A stretch of 64,000 bases of DNA from Posidoniimonas corsicana. GTDB taxonomy: Bacteria > Planctomycetota > Planctomycetia > Pirellulales > Lacipirellulaceae. Every line of letters begins with the position of its first letter. The first letter of the stretch is position 1. The notes beneath the pieces are model-generated. The model did not search any database. It saw only the letters and a program-made list of their open reading frames with translations, and was not told the origin of the DNA. The stretch covers positions 434,767-498,766 of the forward strand of contig NZ_SIHJ01000001.1 in NCBI RefSeq assembly GCF_007859765.1, read 5' to 3'. Below, piece by piece: positions 18,272 to 27,592 of this stretch. The translations under genes and the position numbers were made by a program.

Positions 18272-20206
18272 CTAATGTTCCTGTCCTTTGAGATCCAAGG
18301 GGCGGAGGAGGATCGCGTGGCCGCCGCCAACCGCCATCTTTGCAGCAAGGATGTCGCCCTGTTTTACGGTGGTGGTGCGGACGGTGTAGGCTTCGGGATT
18401 CTCAACGCCGTGGGTGTCTTCGGCGTCCTCGTAGACGGTCGCCTCGTAAACCCTGTTGGGTTCGAGGAAGTCAAGTTTCACCGGTAGCGTCCGTGCAGCC
18501 TGGTCGTTTACGGAGCCAACGAACCACGCCTCGCCGCTGCGACGGGCGACCGTTAGGTACTCGCCGATCTTCGAGTTGGGCGCCAACGACTCATCCCAAG
18601 TTGTGGGCATCAGCCGCAGGAATTCAAACAAGTCGGGCTTCTTGAGGTACTCCTCGGGCGCGTCGGGCAGGGTAATGATCCCGCTGTACACGACGAGGGT
18701 TCGGGCCAGCTCGCTTACAACTGTTGAGATATAGCTGTGCCGTTGCCGTGGACCCTTCTGCCGTTCGCCGGCATTGATGCCCAGGATATCGAAATTGCCG
18801 TTGGACATGTCGAGGGGCCCGGTTAGCGAGCTGACCATCGCCATCCGGAGAAAAGACTCTGGGGTGAAGGCTCTCCGGCTGTCTTGCTGGGCGTGGCAGA
18901 ATTCTCGGGTGATCAGATTGGGCATTGTTCTTTCGACTCCGACCATTGGGGTCGGGCCGTCGTGGAAGTTGACAAGCAGCTTCACCTCAGCCGAGGCGTC
19001 GATTGTTTTTCGTGTGAACGCCGCATTGTTCCCCATAAACCCGTACTTGATGGCGGCGGCGTCTAAGCCGGCGTAGTAGCCGAACAACTTGTCGTCGCCG
19101 AAGTCGCCTTTGCGGCGGTCATAGTAGAGAATGATTCTCACGCCGTTCTCTTTGGCGTGGTTCATGACCCGCTCGATGTCAACGTCGGGCGAAACCACCA
19201 TCTCTCCGTCGCCGGCGGATATGAACCAGAAGTCATCGATGGTCAGGTACTCGATGCCATACTCGGCGCAGAAGTTGATCATGTGCAAGTAGCTGCGCGT
19301 ATCAATCCCGTAGTTGAAGCTGCCGTTGTCGTAGCCGTGGATACGCCAGTCCCAAAGGCTCTTGCCGGGCGCAATCCATCTGGTGTCTTCCATCTTGCAC
19401 GGCGCCGCCAGGTTCAACGCAACGGTGTTCATGACAAGGTCGCCGGCGGAATCGCCAACGAGAAGCACCCTCCACGGTGTGACGTGGCCTTCGCCTCGCG
19501 AGACTGCCGAGCTGAACGCCGATACGCTACCGCCCGACCGATTCGGCCGTAGTCGCATCAGTTCAAATCCTTCAGCAGAGTACAGGTCGGACTCAAGGTA
19601 CCCCGTGTGCAGCCCATCGGCGCCAACCGAGACCAGCGGAACCCCATTGGCAACGGCTCTCCCCAGCTGCGCTTGAGACTCGTTCGACGCGGGATGAGCG
19701 AACCAGTCAACAGAACGCCCACGCTCGCCGGCGAAGTGGGCGACACCCTCGAGCAGCCTGTACTCGCTGACGAACCGCAACTCCTTGTCCCGCGATTCCT
19801 CAGACGCGACGAAGCGTATCCCGACCCCTGAGTTGAAGACGCGGCAGACCAGCGTCATGGGTGTGTTGTTCACGTCCAGCGAGAGGGAAAGCTGTCGGTG
19901 GTGGTCGGTGATCGTGCTGAACTGACCAAACACGGGTGACCACGATTCTGTGCTCTCTCGGGCAGAGTGACCGACAATGGCGACCGTGGCGCCTGCCAGG
20001 ATCTCTAGCTTCGAGGGGGCGACGATCTGACGCTCGCCTCTAGCCACGGAGTAGTAGAGCTTCTCGTCGCGGACTTCGAATGTCGCAGCCAGGCTGCCAT
20101 CCGGCGACCGGACCACGACCGCCTCGCCTATCGGCGCCGCGGGGGTGGGGACGGACGATAGCATCACCGCCAGGGCGACGCCGTAACAGAGAGCTCGCGG
20201 ATCCAT
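18272..20206 (-). CDS. GH97 family glycoside hydrolase (inverting-branch features)
   Basis: 644 residues with a signal peptide (VALAVMLSSVPTPAAP). The N-terminal beta-supersandwich begins VVVRSPDGSLAATFEVRD. The barrel contains LWDWRIHGYDNGS, EYLTIDDFWF, IKYGFMGNN (around 386), VNFHDGPTP and GVERTMPNLITREF (E425). In retaining GH97 alpha-galactosidases the strand equivalent to KYGFM carries the nucleophile Asp; here it is Gly389, and Glu425 is present, which fits the inverting alpha-glucosidase (SusB-like) branch. GH97 enzymes need calcium and act in the periplasm. There are zero bases between its start and the sulfatase stop upstream and between its stop and the next start, so it sits in the middle of the operon. 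Confidence 0.93.
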   Translation of the reverse strand: MDPRALCYGVALAVMLSSVPTPAAPIGEAVVVRSPDGSLAATFEVRDEKLYYSVARGERQIVAPSKLEILAGATVAIVGHSARESTESWSPVFGQFSTITDHHRQLSLSLDVNNTPMTLVCRVFNSGVGIRFVASEESRDKELRFVSEYRLLEGVAHFAGERGRSVDWFAHPASNESQAQLGRAVANGVPLVSVGADGLHTGYLESDLYSAEGFELMRLRPNRSGGSVSAFSSAVSRGEGHVTPWRVLLVGDSAGDLVMNTVALNLAAPCKMEDTRWIAPGKSLWDWRIHGYDNGSFNYGIDTRSYLHMINFCAEYGIEYLTIDDFWFISAGDGEMVVSPDVDIERVMNHAKENGVRIILYYDRRKGDFGDDKLFGYYAGLDAAAIKYGFMGNNAAFTRKTIDASAEVKLLVNFHDGPTPMVGVERTMPNLITREFCHAQQDSRRAFTPESFLRMAMVSSLTGPLDMSNGNFDILGINAGERQKGPRQRHSYISTVVSELARTLVVYSGIITLPDAPEEYLKKPDLFEFLRLMPTTWDESLAPNSKIGEYLTVARRSGEAWFVGSVNDQAARTLPVKLDFLEPNRVYEATVYEDAEDTHGVENPEAYTVRTTTVKQGDILAAKMAVGGGHAILLRPLDLKGQEH

Positions 20207-21643
20207 CTAGTTGCCAATCGCTTGCGAAGTGTCGAGCGTTAGTGGTCTGGGCGAGGCCGCGAAGGCGGCGGGCCGGCTGTTCTTAGCGATGTCCGCGGCG
20301 AAGTTACGCCGGTAGTCGTTCAGCGTAGCCGCCACCTCCGGTTCCGACTCAAGCAGGTTTTTTGATTCACCGATGTCGTTGTGCAGGTCGTACAGCTCGT
20401 GCGGTCGGCCACTGCGGAAGTGCAGCTTCCACTTTCCCGCTCGGACCGCCAGGAGGCGGTTTCCCCGGTGGTAGAAGATCGACTGATGTGGTGTTGCGCT
20501 CTCGCCAGCCAGTGTGGGCCAAATGTCCTTGCCGTCGATCACGCGGTCCGCCGGCGTTTGGGCGCCGGCAAGCCCCGCGAAAGTGGGCAGGAGGTCCATG
20601 GTGGTCATGATCTCGTCATTGACCGAAGCGGCCGGAATCCTGCCAGGCCAACGGATGACTGCCGGCTCACGCATCCCACCCTCATAGACGGTCCCCTTGT
20701 GGCCTCGCAGCGGACCCGGGCTTGGGAAGACGGAGTTCTTGGGGGGCCCGTTGTCCGATGTGAACAGGACCAGGGTTCGTTCGTCGAGCCCAAACTCCCT
20801 GAGCGTGTCAAGAATCCGTCCTACCGACCAGTCGATCTCGGCGATCGCCTGCCGGTACAGTTGGTCGCGCAGGTCGTAGTCAATTGAGTTACCCTCTCTG
20901 CTCAGCCCGGCCGTGATGTCCGATGGGAGGTTTTGCGCGAAGTCCGGCGAGACGTGCAACGGTTTGTGGGGAATCGGGTGGGGTACGTAGAGGAAGAATG
21001 GCCGGTGTTTGTTCACTGCTATGAACTCGACCGCGTGATCAGTGATGCGTTTCGTCAAGAAGTCGGCGTTGGGTTCCTCTTCCACCACCGTCTCACCCTT
21101 TAGCCATGGCAGCGGAGGAAAGGCGTATCGGTCTTGCCTGGGATGGAAAGGATGGATGTCGTGGCTGTAAGGGAGGCCTGCAAACTCATCAAACCCTTGT
21201 CGAGTCGGAAGATAATCCGGCTGGTCACCCAGGTGCCACTTCCCGAACATGCCGGTGCGGTAGCCGGCGGCCTTGAGCACCTCGGCGATGGTGATCTCGG
21301 CTGGGTTCAAGCCCTTGGCGTCCCCGGCAAGGAGCACGCCGTGCTTCGACCCGGCGCCCATCCCCACACGGGTGGGGTAGCAGCCGGTCATCAACGCGGC
21401 CCGCGATGGCGTGCAGACCGGGGCGGCGACATAAAAGCTGGTTAGCCTCGCACCCTCCGCCGCCATTCGATCAATGCGGGGGGTGGTGACGTGCTGGCCG
21501 CCAAAGCAGCCCAAGTCTCCGTAGCCTTGGTCGTCGGTGAATATGACCACGAAGTTAGGAGGACGAGTCTCACCAGCGGAGGCAAACCCGATCCCAAGAA
21601 GCAGCAGGATTGGGAACAGCACCAGAGGCAGGCGTTCAGTCAT
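20207..21643 (-). CDS. Sulfatase (CTPSR)
   Basis: 478 residues with a signal peptide (LVLFPILLLLGIGFASA). It shows NFVVIFTDDQGYGDLGCFG, the formylglycine motif C77-T-P-S-R with AALMTGCYPTRVGMG, GKWHLGDQPDYLPTRQGFD, and the HPIPHKPLH and TSDNGPPKN metal/substrate loops. The C-terminal subdomain has WKLHFRSGRPHELYDLHND. The TDDQGYGD / GCYPTRV / PTRQGFDE signature is shared with the sulfatase at 23173-24642, suggesting an old duplication. It starts 3 bases after the stop of the upstream sulfatase gene, so the two are co-translated. Confidence 0.94.
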   Translation of the reverse strand: MTERLPLVLFPILLLLGIGFASAGETRPPNFVVIFTDDQGYGDLGCFGGQHVTTPRIDRMAAEGARLTSFYVAAPVCTPSRAALMTGCYPTRVGMGAGSKHGVLLAGDAKGLNPAEITIAEVLKAAGYRTGMFGKWHLGDQPDYLPTRQGFDEFAGLPYSHDIHPFHPRQDRYAFPPLPWLKGETVVEEEPNADFLTKRITDHAVEFIAVNKHRPFFLYVPHPIPHKPLHVSPDFAQNLPSDITAGLSREGNSIDYDLRDQLYRQAIAEIDWSVGRILDTLREFGLDERTLVLFTSDNGPPKNSVFPSPGPLRGHKGTVYEGGMREPAVIRWPGRIPAASVNDEIMTTMDLLPTFAGLAGAQTPADRVIDGKDIWPTLAGESATPHQSIFYHRGNRLLAVRAGKWKLHFRSGRPHELYDLHNDIGESKNLLESEPEVAATLNDYRRNFAADIAKNSRPAAFAASPRPLTLDTSQAIGN

Positions 21644-21646
21644 GGC

Positions 21647-23113
21647 TTAGTCCTCCGAGGCCTGTTGGTAGTGCGGTGTGCCCTTGAGCCATTCGTAGCC
21701 CGCAAACTGGTGGTCTTGTACGCCGCTTCGCCGCCACAAGGGCGGACGGTTTGCTTTGTTCCAGTTCGTCCACTGCATCACCATTCGACGTGTGCGCCGA
21801 GGTTCATGACTCACCAGGTTCTTAGACTCGGCAGGATCGCTATCAAGGTCGAACAGCTCAACCTCGCCAGCCGTAAGGACCAGCTTGAAACTGCCTTCCC
21901 GCATGGCCCCGGTCTGGTCGCTAGGGCTCTTGCCGGTGTGCCAGTAGATCACATCATGCGGGGCGTCAGTCGATTCGCCTGTGATGTATGCGGTGATGTC
22001 GCTTCCGTGCAGGCCGGCCCGATTCAAGTCGCCGCCGGCGAGAGCCAGGGACGTTGCGCCGATGTCTAGCGAGGTTACCGGGTGTTCTAGCACAGCGCCC
22101 GGCGTCACCCTCGTCGGCCAGCGGATTACGAGGGGCACCCGCAGCCCGCCTTCGTAGGCGTCGCCTTTCGCCTCGCGGAGTGGGCGGTTGTCGCTGGTGC
22201 GTTTCATGCCGCCGTGGTCGCTAAGAAACCAAATGATTGTGTTGTCGGATAGCTCTAGTTCTTCGAGCGTTTCAATCAGGCGACCGACGCCCAGGTCCAA
22301 TTCATCCACCATCGCGGCGTAAGCTTGCCGGCTCTTAGGCGGCACGCCCGGGACGGCGGACACCGAGTTGGGCAGATGCTGTGCAATCGCTTCAGCCGGC
22401 GCAGCAAGGTTCTCGTGAGGGGCGTTGTACGCGACGAACAAGAAGAAAGGGTGGCGGCTATTCTTCTCTATAAATCGGATGCCCGCATCGGTCAGCTCGC
22501 GGGTTAGGTGCTTTCGCCACTCTACCGCCTTACTGTTGTGGAGCATCGGTAGCGTGTGGTGCGTGTCCCGTATGCTCCAGGTTCTGGGGTTGGACCTGAA
22601 GTGTCCTCCGTACGAGGGGTGGTCCAGCGGAGGGTACATCGATCCGCCGCCGAGGAAGCCGAACCAGTCCGCGTACCCCAGTGCGTTCGGGTGCTGATGG
22701 GGCGCGGTCCCCATGTGCCACTTGCCAACGCCGCCTGTAACGTAGCCCTGACACTGGATGTGTTGCGCGACCGATTTAATGCCTGGGGGCAGCCCCTGTT
22801 TAGGGTTCAACGGTTGATCCGGGTCGACGTAGTAGCCAAAGGTGGACTGGACCTTGCCGGTGATGAACCCCGCCCGAGACGGCCCACACGTACAACCTGT
22901 GACGTAGTCGTTTGAAAAGCGGGCTCCGTCCGCAGCGAGCTGGTCGAGATGCGGAGTCGGGATGTCTTCGCAGCCCTGAAAGCCGACATCTGCGTAGCCC
23001 AGATCGTCCGCCATAATGACCACGATGTTGGGTGTCGCGGCTCCGGCGTGCCGTGTTAGGCAGAGCAGAATGCTGCCGGCAAGAAGGACCGCGTTTGTGC
23101 GAAAGCTACTCAT
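21647..23113 (-). CDS. Sulfatase (CGPSR)
   Basis: 488 residues from ATG 23113, which places the signal peptide (VLLAGSILLCLTRHAGA) at the N-terminus. ATG 23161, with GAAGGAC before it, would add 16 basic residues and is a real alternative. Motifs are NIVVIMADDLGYADVGFQG, C76-G-P-S-R80 in TGCTCGPSRAGFITG, GKWHMGTAPHQHP, YNAPHENLAAP and WFLSDHGG. The C-terminus is WLKGTPHYQQASED. It belongs to the same operon; the paired cysteines around the formylglycine site (C74, C76) are unusual among its neighbours. Confidence 0.92.
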   Translation of the reverse strand: MSSFRTNAVLLAGSILLCLTRHAGAATPNIVVIMADDLGYADVGFQGCEDIPTPHLDQLAADGARFSNDYVTGCTCGPSRAGFITGKVQSTFGYYVDPDQPLNPKQGLPPGIKSVAQHIQCQGYVTGGVGKWHMGTAPHQHPNALGYADWFGFLGGGSMYPPLDHPSYGGHFRSNPRTWSIRDTHHTLPMLHNSKAVEWRKHLTRELTDAGIRFIEKNSRHPFFLFVAYNAPHENLAAPAEAIAQHLPNSVSAVPGVPPKSRQAYAAMVDELDLGVGRLIETLEELELSDNTIIWFLSDHGGMKRTSDNRPLREAKGDAYEGGLRVPLVIRWPTRVTPGAVLEHPVTSLDIGATSLALAGGDLNRAGLHGSDITAYITGESTDAPHDVIYWHTGKSPSDQTGAMREGSFKLVLTAGEVELFDLDSDPAESKNLVSHEPRRTRRMVMQWTNWNKANRPPLWRRSGVQDHQFAGYEWLKGTPHYQQASED

Positions 23114-23172
23114 CCGGCGTTCGATGAGCCTCCGTCGATAGGGCTGCCTGCTTGACTGCATCCGTGCGTCCT

Positions 23173-24642
23173 TCAGTTAGACGGTTCCGGCGGGAGTGGC
23201 GGCCTGGTCGGTCGCGGTCCATCAAGGTCATAAAATCGCATGTGCTCGCCGACGTGGTCGTAGTCGCCGAGGTCGTCACGCATCGCTTGCGCCAATGCGA
23301 GCAGGCGTCGCGTGACGCCGGGGTGCTCACCGGCCACGTTTGTCGTTTCGCCGAGGTCGTGCTTGAGATCAACTAGAAACGGCGAGTCGAATCCGATGCG
23401 GTCGCCTGACGCGATATGCTTGTTTAGGCTGAACGGTGCTGCGCCGGTTGGCTCTGCGTCGCGAGGCAAGTGCAGCTTCCATCTGCCCTGCCGGACCGCC
23501 TGCAGGTGGACCCGCAGGTAGTAGAAGAAGGCTTTATCGGGGTCCGCACGATCAAACTCCCCGTGAAACAGGTGCCGGATGTCTTGGCCGTCGATGACGC
23601 GATCTGACGGCGTCTTGGCGCCGGCAAGCGCGGCGAGGGTAGGAAGCATGTCCAGCGTGCTGGCGACCGCATCGCTGGACTTGCCTGACGGGACCCTGCC
23701 CGGGCCCCAAACGATGCAGGGCACGCGCACGCCGCCCTCGAACGTCGAAACCTTTCCGCTCCGGAGAGGACCGGCGGAGCCGCCGTGATCGTTGAGGCGA
23801 TGGCCGTTCGCGAACCCTCGATTCTTTGAGAGCCAAGGGCCATTGTCGCTGGTGAAGATCACGTAGGTGTCCTGGGCCAGCCCCATGTCGTCGACCGCAT
23901 CGAGTACGCGACCAATGTTAGAGTCGAGCTCTTCAATCACATCGCCGTACAAGCCTCGCTTGCTCTTGCCCTTGAAGTGGGGCGAAGCGGCAAGCCGGGT
24001 GTGAGGCATCGTATGCGCGAGGTATACAAAGAACGGCTGGTCCGAGTGCCGCTGCATGAACCGGATTGCCTCATCCGTGTAACGCTCCGTGAGCGTGGCC
24101 ATCGGCGCGTTAGGCTCGATCAGCTCGTCATTGCGGTAGAGATTGACTGCACGATCATTGCTGGACGGTGTGCCGAAGAACTCGTCGAAACCTTGGCTTG
24201 TAGGAAGCAGGTCGGCGTAGAAGTCGGTCTGCGAGTGATTAGCCAGGTCCCACTTTCCGAAGCATGCCGTCGCGTACTCCCTCGTCTTCAACACCTCTGC
24301 TATGGTCACCTCTTCCAGGTGCAAGATTGGGTGCACCTGCTTCGTGTTCCCTCGCTCTGCTACCCTCATCGGGTAACATCCGGTCATCAACGCAGCCCGC
24401 GAAGGGCCGCAGATGGGCTGCGCATAGAAGCTGGTGAGCCTCAAGCCCGCGTCCGCCATCGCGTCCAGTCGCGGCGTGCGGATATCGGGGGAACCGAAGC
24501 AGCCAACATCACCGTAGCCCTGGTCGTCGGTGAAGATGATAACGAAGTTGGGAGGCCGGTCCGACGCGAGCGAGCCCGCACCAGCTCCGACGGCGGCGGA
24601 CGATGCCCCCACGACACACAGACAAATCCAAAAGGTTCTCAT
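23173..24642 (-). CDS. Sulfatase (CGPSR)
   Basis: 489 residues with a signal peptide (ICLCVVGASSAAVGAGAG). It contains NFVIIFTDDQGYGDVGCFG, C78-G-P-S-R in AQPICGPSRAALMTG, GKWDLANHSQTDFY (Asp in place of the usual His in GKWHL), HTMPHTRLAASPHF and TSDNGPWLSKNRG. The C-terminal subdomain holds WKLHLPRDAEPTGAAPF and a DLKHDLGETTN block. The nearest neighbour in this window is the sulfatase at 20207-21643. It starts 6 bases after the stop of the upstream sulfatase gene and is part of the same transcription unit. Confidence 0.93.
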   Translation of the reverse strand: MRTFWICLCVVGASSAAVGAGAGSLASDRPPNFVIIFTDDQGYGDVGCFGSPDIRTPRLDAMADAGLRLTSFYAQPICGPSRAALMTGCYPMRVAERGNTKQVHPILHLEEVTIAEVLKTREYATACFGKWDLANHSQTDFYADLLPTSQGFDEFFGTPSSNDRAVNLYRNDELIEPNAPMATLTERYTDEAIRFMQRHSDQPFFVYLAHTMPHTRLAASPHFKGKSKRGLYGDVIEELDSNIGRVLDAVDDMGLAQDTYVIFTSDNGPWLSKNRGFANGHRLNDHGGSAGPLRSGKVSTFEGGVRVPCIVWGPGRVPSGKSSDAVASTLDMLPTLAALAGAKTPSDRVIDGQDIRHLFHGEFDRADPDKAFFYYLRVHLQAVRQGRWKLHLPRDAEPTGAAPFSLNKHIASGDRIGFDSPFLVDLKHDLGETTNVAGEHPGVTRRLLALAQAMRDDLGDYDHVGEHMRFYDLDGPRPTRPPLPPEPSN

Positions 24643-24648
24643 CGGCTC

Positions 24649-26058
24649 CTACCGCTCCTGCGGGTCGACGAGATCGATTGCCCGCTGATCAGCGCCGGTG
24701 AGGCGTACGTCGCCTAGTTCGGAACGCGCCTCGGATGCAATCCTCTGCAATCTCGCAACGACATCGGGGTGGAGGTCTGCGATGTCGTCCTGCTCGCCGA
24801 CGTCGTTCCTGAGATTGTACAGGCGTGGCTCTTTGAGCGTTACGAATACCCGCTGCCGAATTCTCTTTTTCGACCAGAATGGCTGGTCCTGTGCGGTGCG
24901 CGGGAGGTGCAGCTTCCAGTCGCCTTCCCGGACCGCTTGAAGGTTCGTGCCGTTGTAGTAGTAGAGTTGCTTGTGCGGGGACTCGACCTGCTGGCCGGCA
25001 AGGATTGGCCAGATGTCGCGCCCATCAATCTTGCGGTCCTGAGGCGCTTCCACATCGGCGAGGCCGCAGATCAATGGCAGAAGGTCCATGCTCGACAGTG
25101 TTGCATCGGAGACCTGCCCGGCCGGGATTCGGCCAGGCCAGCGAAAGATGCCGGGTACTCGGTGACCGCCTTCGATCGTGTTGTACTTTCCGCCTCTCAG
25201 AGGCCCTGCCGAACCATGGTAGGTGGGGCCGTTGTCGGAGGTGAACACTACCAGCGTGCTGTCATCGACACCCGCGTCGCGTAGCGCCTGCATGACACGG
25301 CCGGTGCTGTGGTCGAGCTCCTTAATGAAATCGCCGTACTTGCCTCTTTTCGACGTGCCGATGAAGTCTTTGCTCGGCAGGTGTGGGGCGTGGACAATGT
25401 TGTGCGCGACGTAGATGAAGAAAGGCTCATCCTTCTGCCGTTGAATGAAGTCGACGACCTTGTCGGTGTAGCGTTCCGTCAGCTCTTCGCACGACACGTT
25501 GCGTTCTTCGACCTCCCGGCCTCGGTAGAGCGTGTCCGCGTTCGCCCCGCGGGCGGCTTGGTTGCTGCTGTAGTTGCTGGGGATGCCAAGGTACTCGTCG
25601 AACCCCGCATCAACCGGGTGTGAACCTGCGACGTCAATGCCAAGGTGCCACTTGCCCACCATAAGCGATCTGTATCCGGCAGACCTCAGCAACTCTGGGA
25701 TTGTGATCTCATCCGGCAGCAGGCCATAGTTCCTGTACTTCGGGACCGCCGAGTTTCTCGCGACTGGGTAACCGCACCGCATCGGATACCGACCGGTCAG
25801 CAGGGCCGCGCGGGAGGGGCTGCACACGTTGGCCGGGATGAAGAAGTCGGTGCTTCGAAAGCCGTCGGTGGCCAAAGAATCGATATAGGGAGTCTCGACT
25901 CCCTCCGGCGAATAGCAGCTGATGTCGCCGTACCCGAGGTCGTCGGCAAAGATGATGACGAAATTGGGTGGCCGCCCGGACGCAGGGCCAAAGGCTGCTG
26001 CGATAGCAACAACGGCGAGTACGCCGGCGATTGCCGGCCGGTGGCCGCGCATTCTCAT
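24649..26058 (-). CDS. Sulfatase (CSPSR)
   Basis: 469 residues from ATG 26058, which gives a normal signal peptide (PAIAGVLAVVAIAAAFGPASG); a longer frame to 26121 adds a non-signal leader. Motifs are NFVIIFADDLGYGDISCYS, C79-S-P-S-R with AALLTGRYPMRCGYP, GKWHLGIDVAGSHPVDAGFD, HNIVHAPHLPSKDF and TSDNGPTYHGSAGPLRGGK. The C-terminus has WKLHLPRTAQDQ and LYNLRNDVGEQDD. A 165-base gap separates it from the GH117-like gene upstream, so it may have its own promoter as first gene of the dense eight-gene block. Confidence 0.94.
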   Translation of the reverse strand: MRMRGHRPAIAGVLAVVAIAAAFGPASGRPPNFVIIFADDLGYGDISCYSPEGVETPYIDSLATDGFRSTDFFIPANVCSPSRAALLTGRYPMRCGYPVARNSAVPKYRNYGLLPDEITIPELLRSAGYRSLMVGKWHLGIDVAGSHPVDAGFDEYLGIPSNYSSNQAARGANADTLYRGREVEERNVSCEELTERYTDKVVDFIQRQKDEPFFIYVAHNIVHAPHLPSKDFIGTSKRGKYGDFIKELDHSTGRVMQALRDAGVDDSTLVVFTSDNGPTYHGSAGPLRGGKYNTIEGGHRVPGIFRWPGRIPAGQVSDATLSSMDLLPLICGLADVEAPQDRKIDGRDIWPILAGQQVESPHKQLYYYNGTNLQAVREGDWKLHLPRTAQDQPFWSKKRIRQRVFVTLKEPRLYNLRNDVGEQDDIADLHPDVVARLQRIASEARSELGDVRLTGADQRAIDLVDPQER

Positions 26059-26223
26059 AGGTGCGGGCCAAGATCCTAGGCCTGTTTCGCGTAGAATCAT
26101 TCTATATCTCCCGCCGCGCACAGCCGTACGGCCGGTACGTCTGTACCGATCTCGATCGGCTCTGCAAACACCGCAGGCACGTCGCCCGTGGTTTGTTGAT
26201 CAAGCGAGCGCTCACTCAGCACG

Positions 26224-27186
26224 CTACTCCGCCACCAAGTCGAAACGTTGCAGGAACGGCAGTTGGTTCTTTCGACGCGCGATCTCAATCCCCCAAAGTG
26301 GGATCGCGCCGGCGCCGCTGTCGGAGAAGGCTTGCGGTCGGTAGCCGCCCGCCGCCCATGGGCCCTCTGCCACGTTGTGGGTCTTAGAAAAATGAACCCC
26401 GTCTGCCGCGTACAGAATCGACTCGGTGATCTCATTCGGACCAGTCGTGCCGATCATTGCCGCCACCCCCTTCCCCTGGGGCCAGACGAAGACCTCATGG
26501 TTGCCGGCGATAACGGGGTTCTCCAGGTGTTTGACGTAGGGACCTTGGGGTCGGTCGGCGATCGCCAGCCCCATCTTCGTCTGCCCCGGGCTCTTGCCTA
26601 GTTGGCGGCCTTTGTAGTACAGCCAGTACTTGTTGTTGCGGACGATCAGGCATGCGTCGTCAACGAGGTGGCTGTCGAACGCTTCGGGGCTGTCGCTGTT
26701 CCGCACGAGGGGGGCTGATCCAATACGTTCCCATGGTCCGTCTGGCGAGTCGGAAACCGCCGCGCCAATCTTCGAGTCAGGGCTGAAGGGCTTGGCGAAC
26801 ACTCTCGACGTGCCGGTGTAAAACAACCAGTATCGGCCCTGGGCGACAAGAATGTTAGGCGTGAACACGCTTGCTTCATCCCAGCTACCGGTTTCACCCT
26901 TCGATAGGGCCTGGCCTTGCTCGGTCCACTGGCGGCCGTCAGGCGAAGTCGCATACCAGATGGTTGCGTCGTATCCAGAGCTCACCGCTCCCTTTGAGTA
27001 CCATACATAGTACCGATCCGCAGATTGGATGATGTCGCTGGGGTCTCTGCGCATCACGCCGGGCTCCGCGCCAATGCCGTCTGCAGCCGAGCGAGTAACA
27101 ACAATCCTTCCGGTACCGGCATGGGCCGACGCGGCAACTACCACCGTTATCAGCGCAAAGCTCAGTCGTGTCGTTGGATGATGCAT
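26224..27186 (-). CDS. GH117-like five-bladed beta-propeller glycoside hydrolase
   Basis: 320 residues with a signal peptide (FALITVVVAASAHAG). The repeating YYVWYSKG, IWYATSPDG, YWLFYTG, AVSDSPDGPW and YWLYYKGR motifs mark a five-bladed propeller. GH117 landmarks appear in order: R-D48-P-S, F-D171-S-H and N-H230-E231, followed by VWPQGKGVAAMI and LYAADGVHFSK. They match the positions I recall as catalytic Asp residues and the His/Glu pair in neoagarobiose hydrolases. GH117 releases 3,6-anhydro-L-galactose from agar oligosaccharides, so this gene hints at a red-algal galactan. A GH43-like relative with another substrate is possible. It is divergent from the XylR-type regulator. Confidence 0.8.
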   Translation of the reverse strand: MHHPTTRLSFALITVVVAASAHAGTGRIVVTRSAADGIGAEPGVMRRDPSDIIQSADRYYVWYSKGAVSSGYDATIWYATSPDGRQWTEQGQALSKGETGSWDEASVFTPNILVAQGRYWLFYTGTSRVFAKPFSPDSKIGAAVSDSPDGPWERIGSAPLVRNSDSPEAFDSHLVDDACLIVRNNKYWLYYKGRQLGKSPGQTKMGLAIADRPQGPYVKHLENPVIAGNHEVFVWPQGKGVAAMIGTTGPNEITESILYAADGVHFSKTHNVAEGPWAAGGYRPQAFSDSGAGAIPLWGIEIARRKNQLPFLQRFDLVAE

Positions 27187-27592
27187 AGGGAAGCCGCCAA
27201 AACATTCACTGCAGTGGCAGCCATTGAAGACGGTACTTGGCCCGAAGGGGCGTGCAGGGCGAATGCTTTTCCCGGGTGTCCCAGAACCCGCGAGATGGAA
27301 TCGGCAAGGGCGTACGGCTATCCGGGACTACTGAGTCCCATGCCGCTAGACAATTCAATTTAGCTGGCATCTCGTGCCACGTCGTTGAGCTTTTGAGTCA
27401 ATAGATTTCGAAAATACCGCACAGGTTTATCGCAGGTTGCGGCGACGTAAGTGATGCATCCATAGGGATTTATGTGGTGTGGATGGCTGTGGGGGCGGTT
27501 GGTGTGAACTCACGGGATTAGTTTTTGGGTTACTTTGGAGGCGGAGGCCTACTGACCACTAATCTGCCCGTGAGGCCTGCGTAGACGCTGAT
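27187..27592. promoter_or_regulatory. Divergent promoter region, CAZyme operon versus regulator
   Basis: 406 bases between oppositely oriented genes, so it must hold promoters for both. Visible symmetric elements are CACTGCAGTG at 27207-27216, 20 bases from the GH117-like start, and GGGACT-ACTG-AGTCCC at 27324-27339. Either could be an operator for the regulator at 27593. No clear -35/-10 pair was assigned. Confidence 0.5.

Noticed and set aside
27207-27216. CACTGCAGTG palindrome as a definite XylR operator
   Set aside because: It is only 10 bp and occurs once; it is kept as a possible element of the divergent promoter region but not claimed as an operator.
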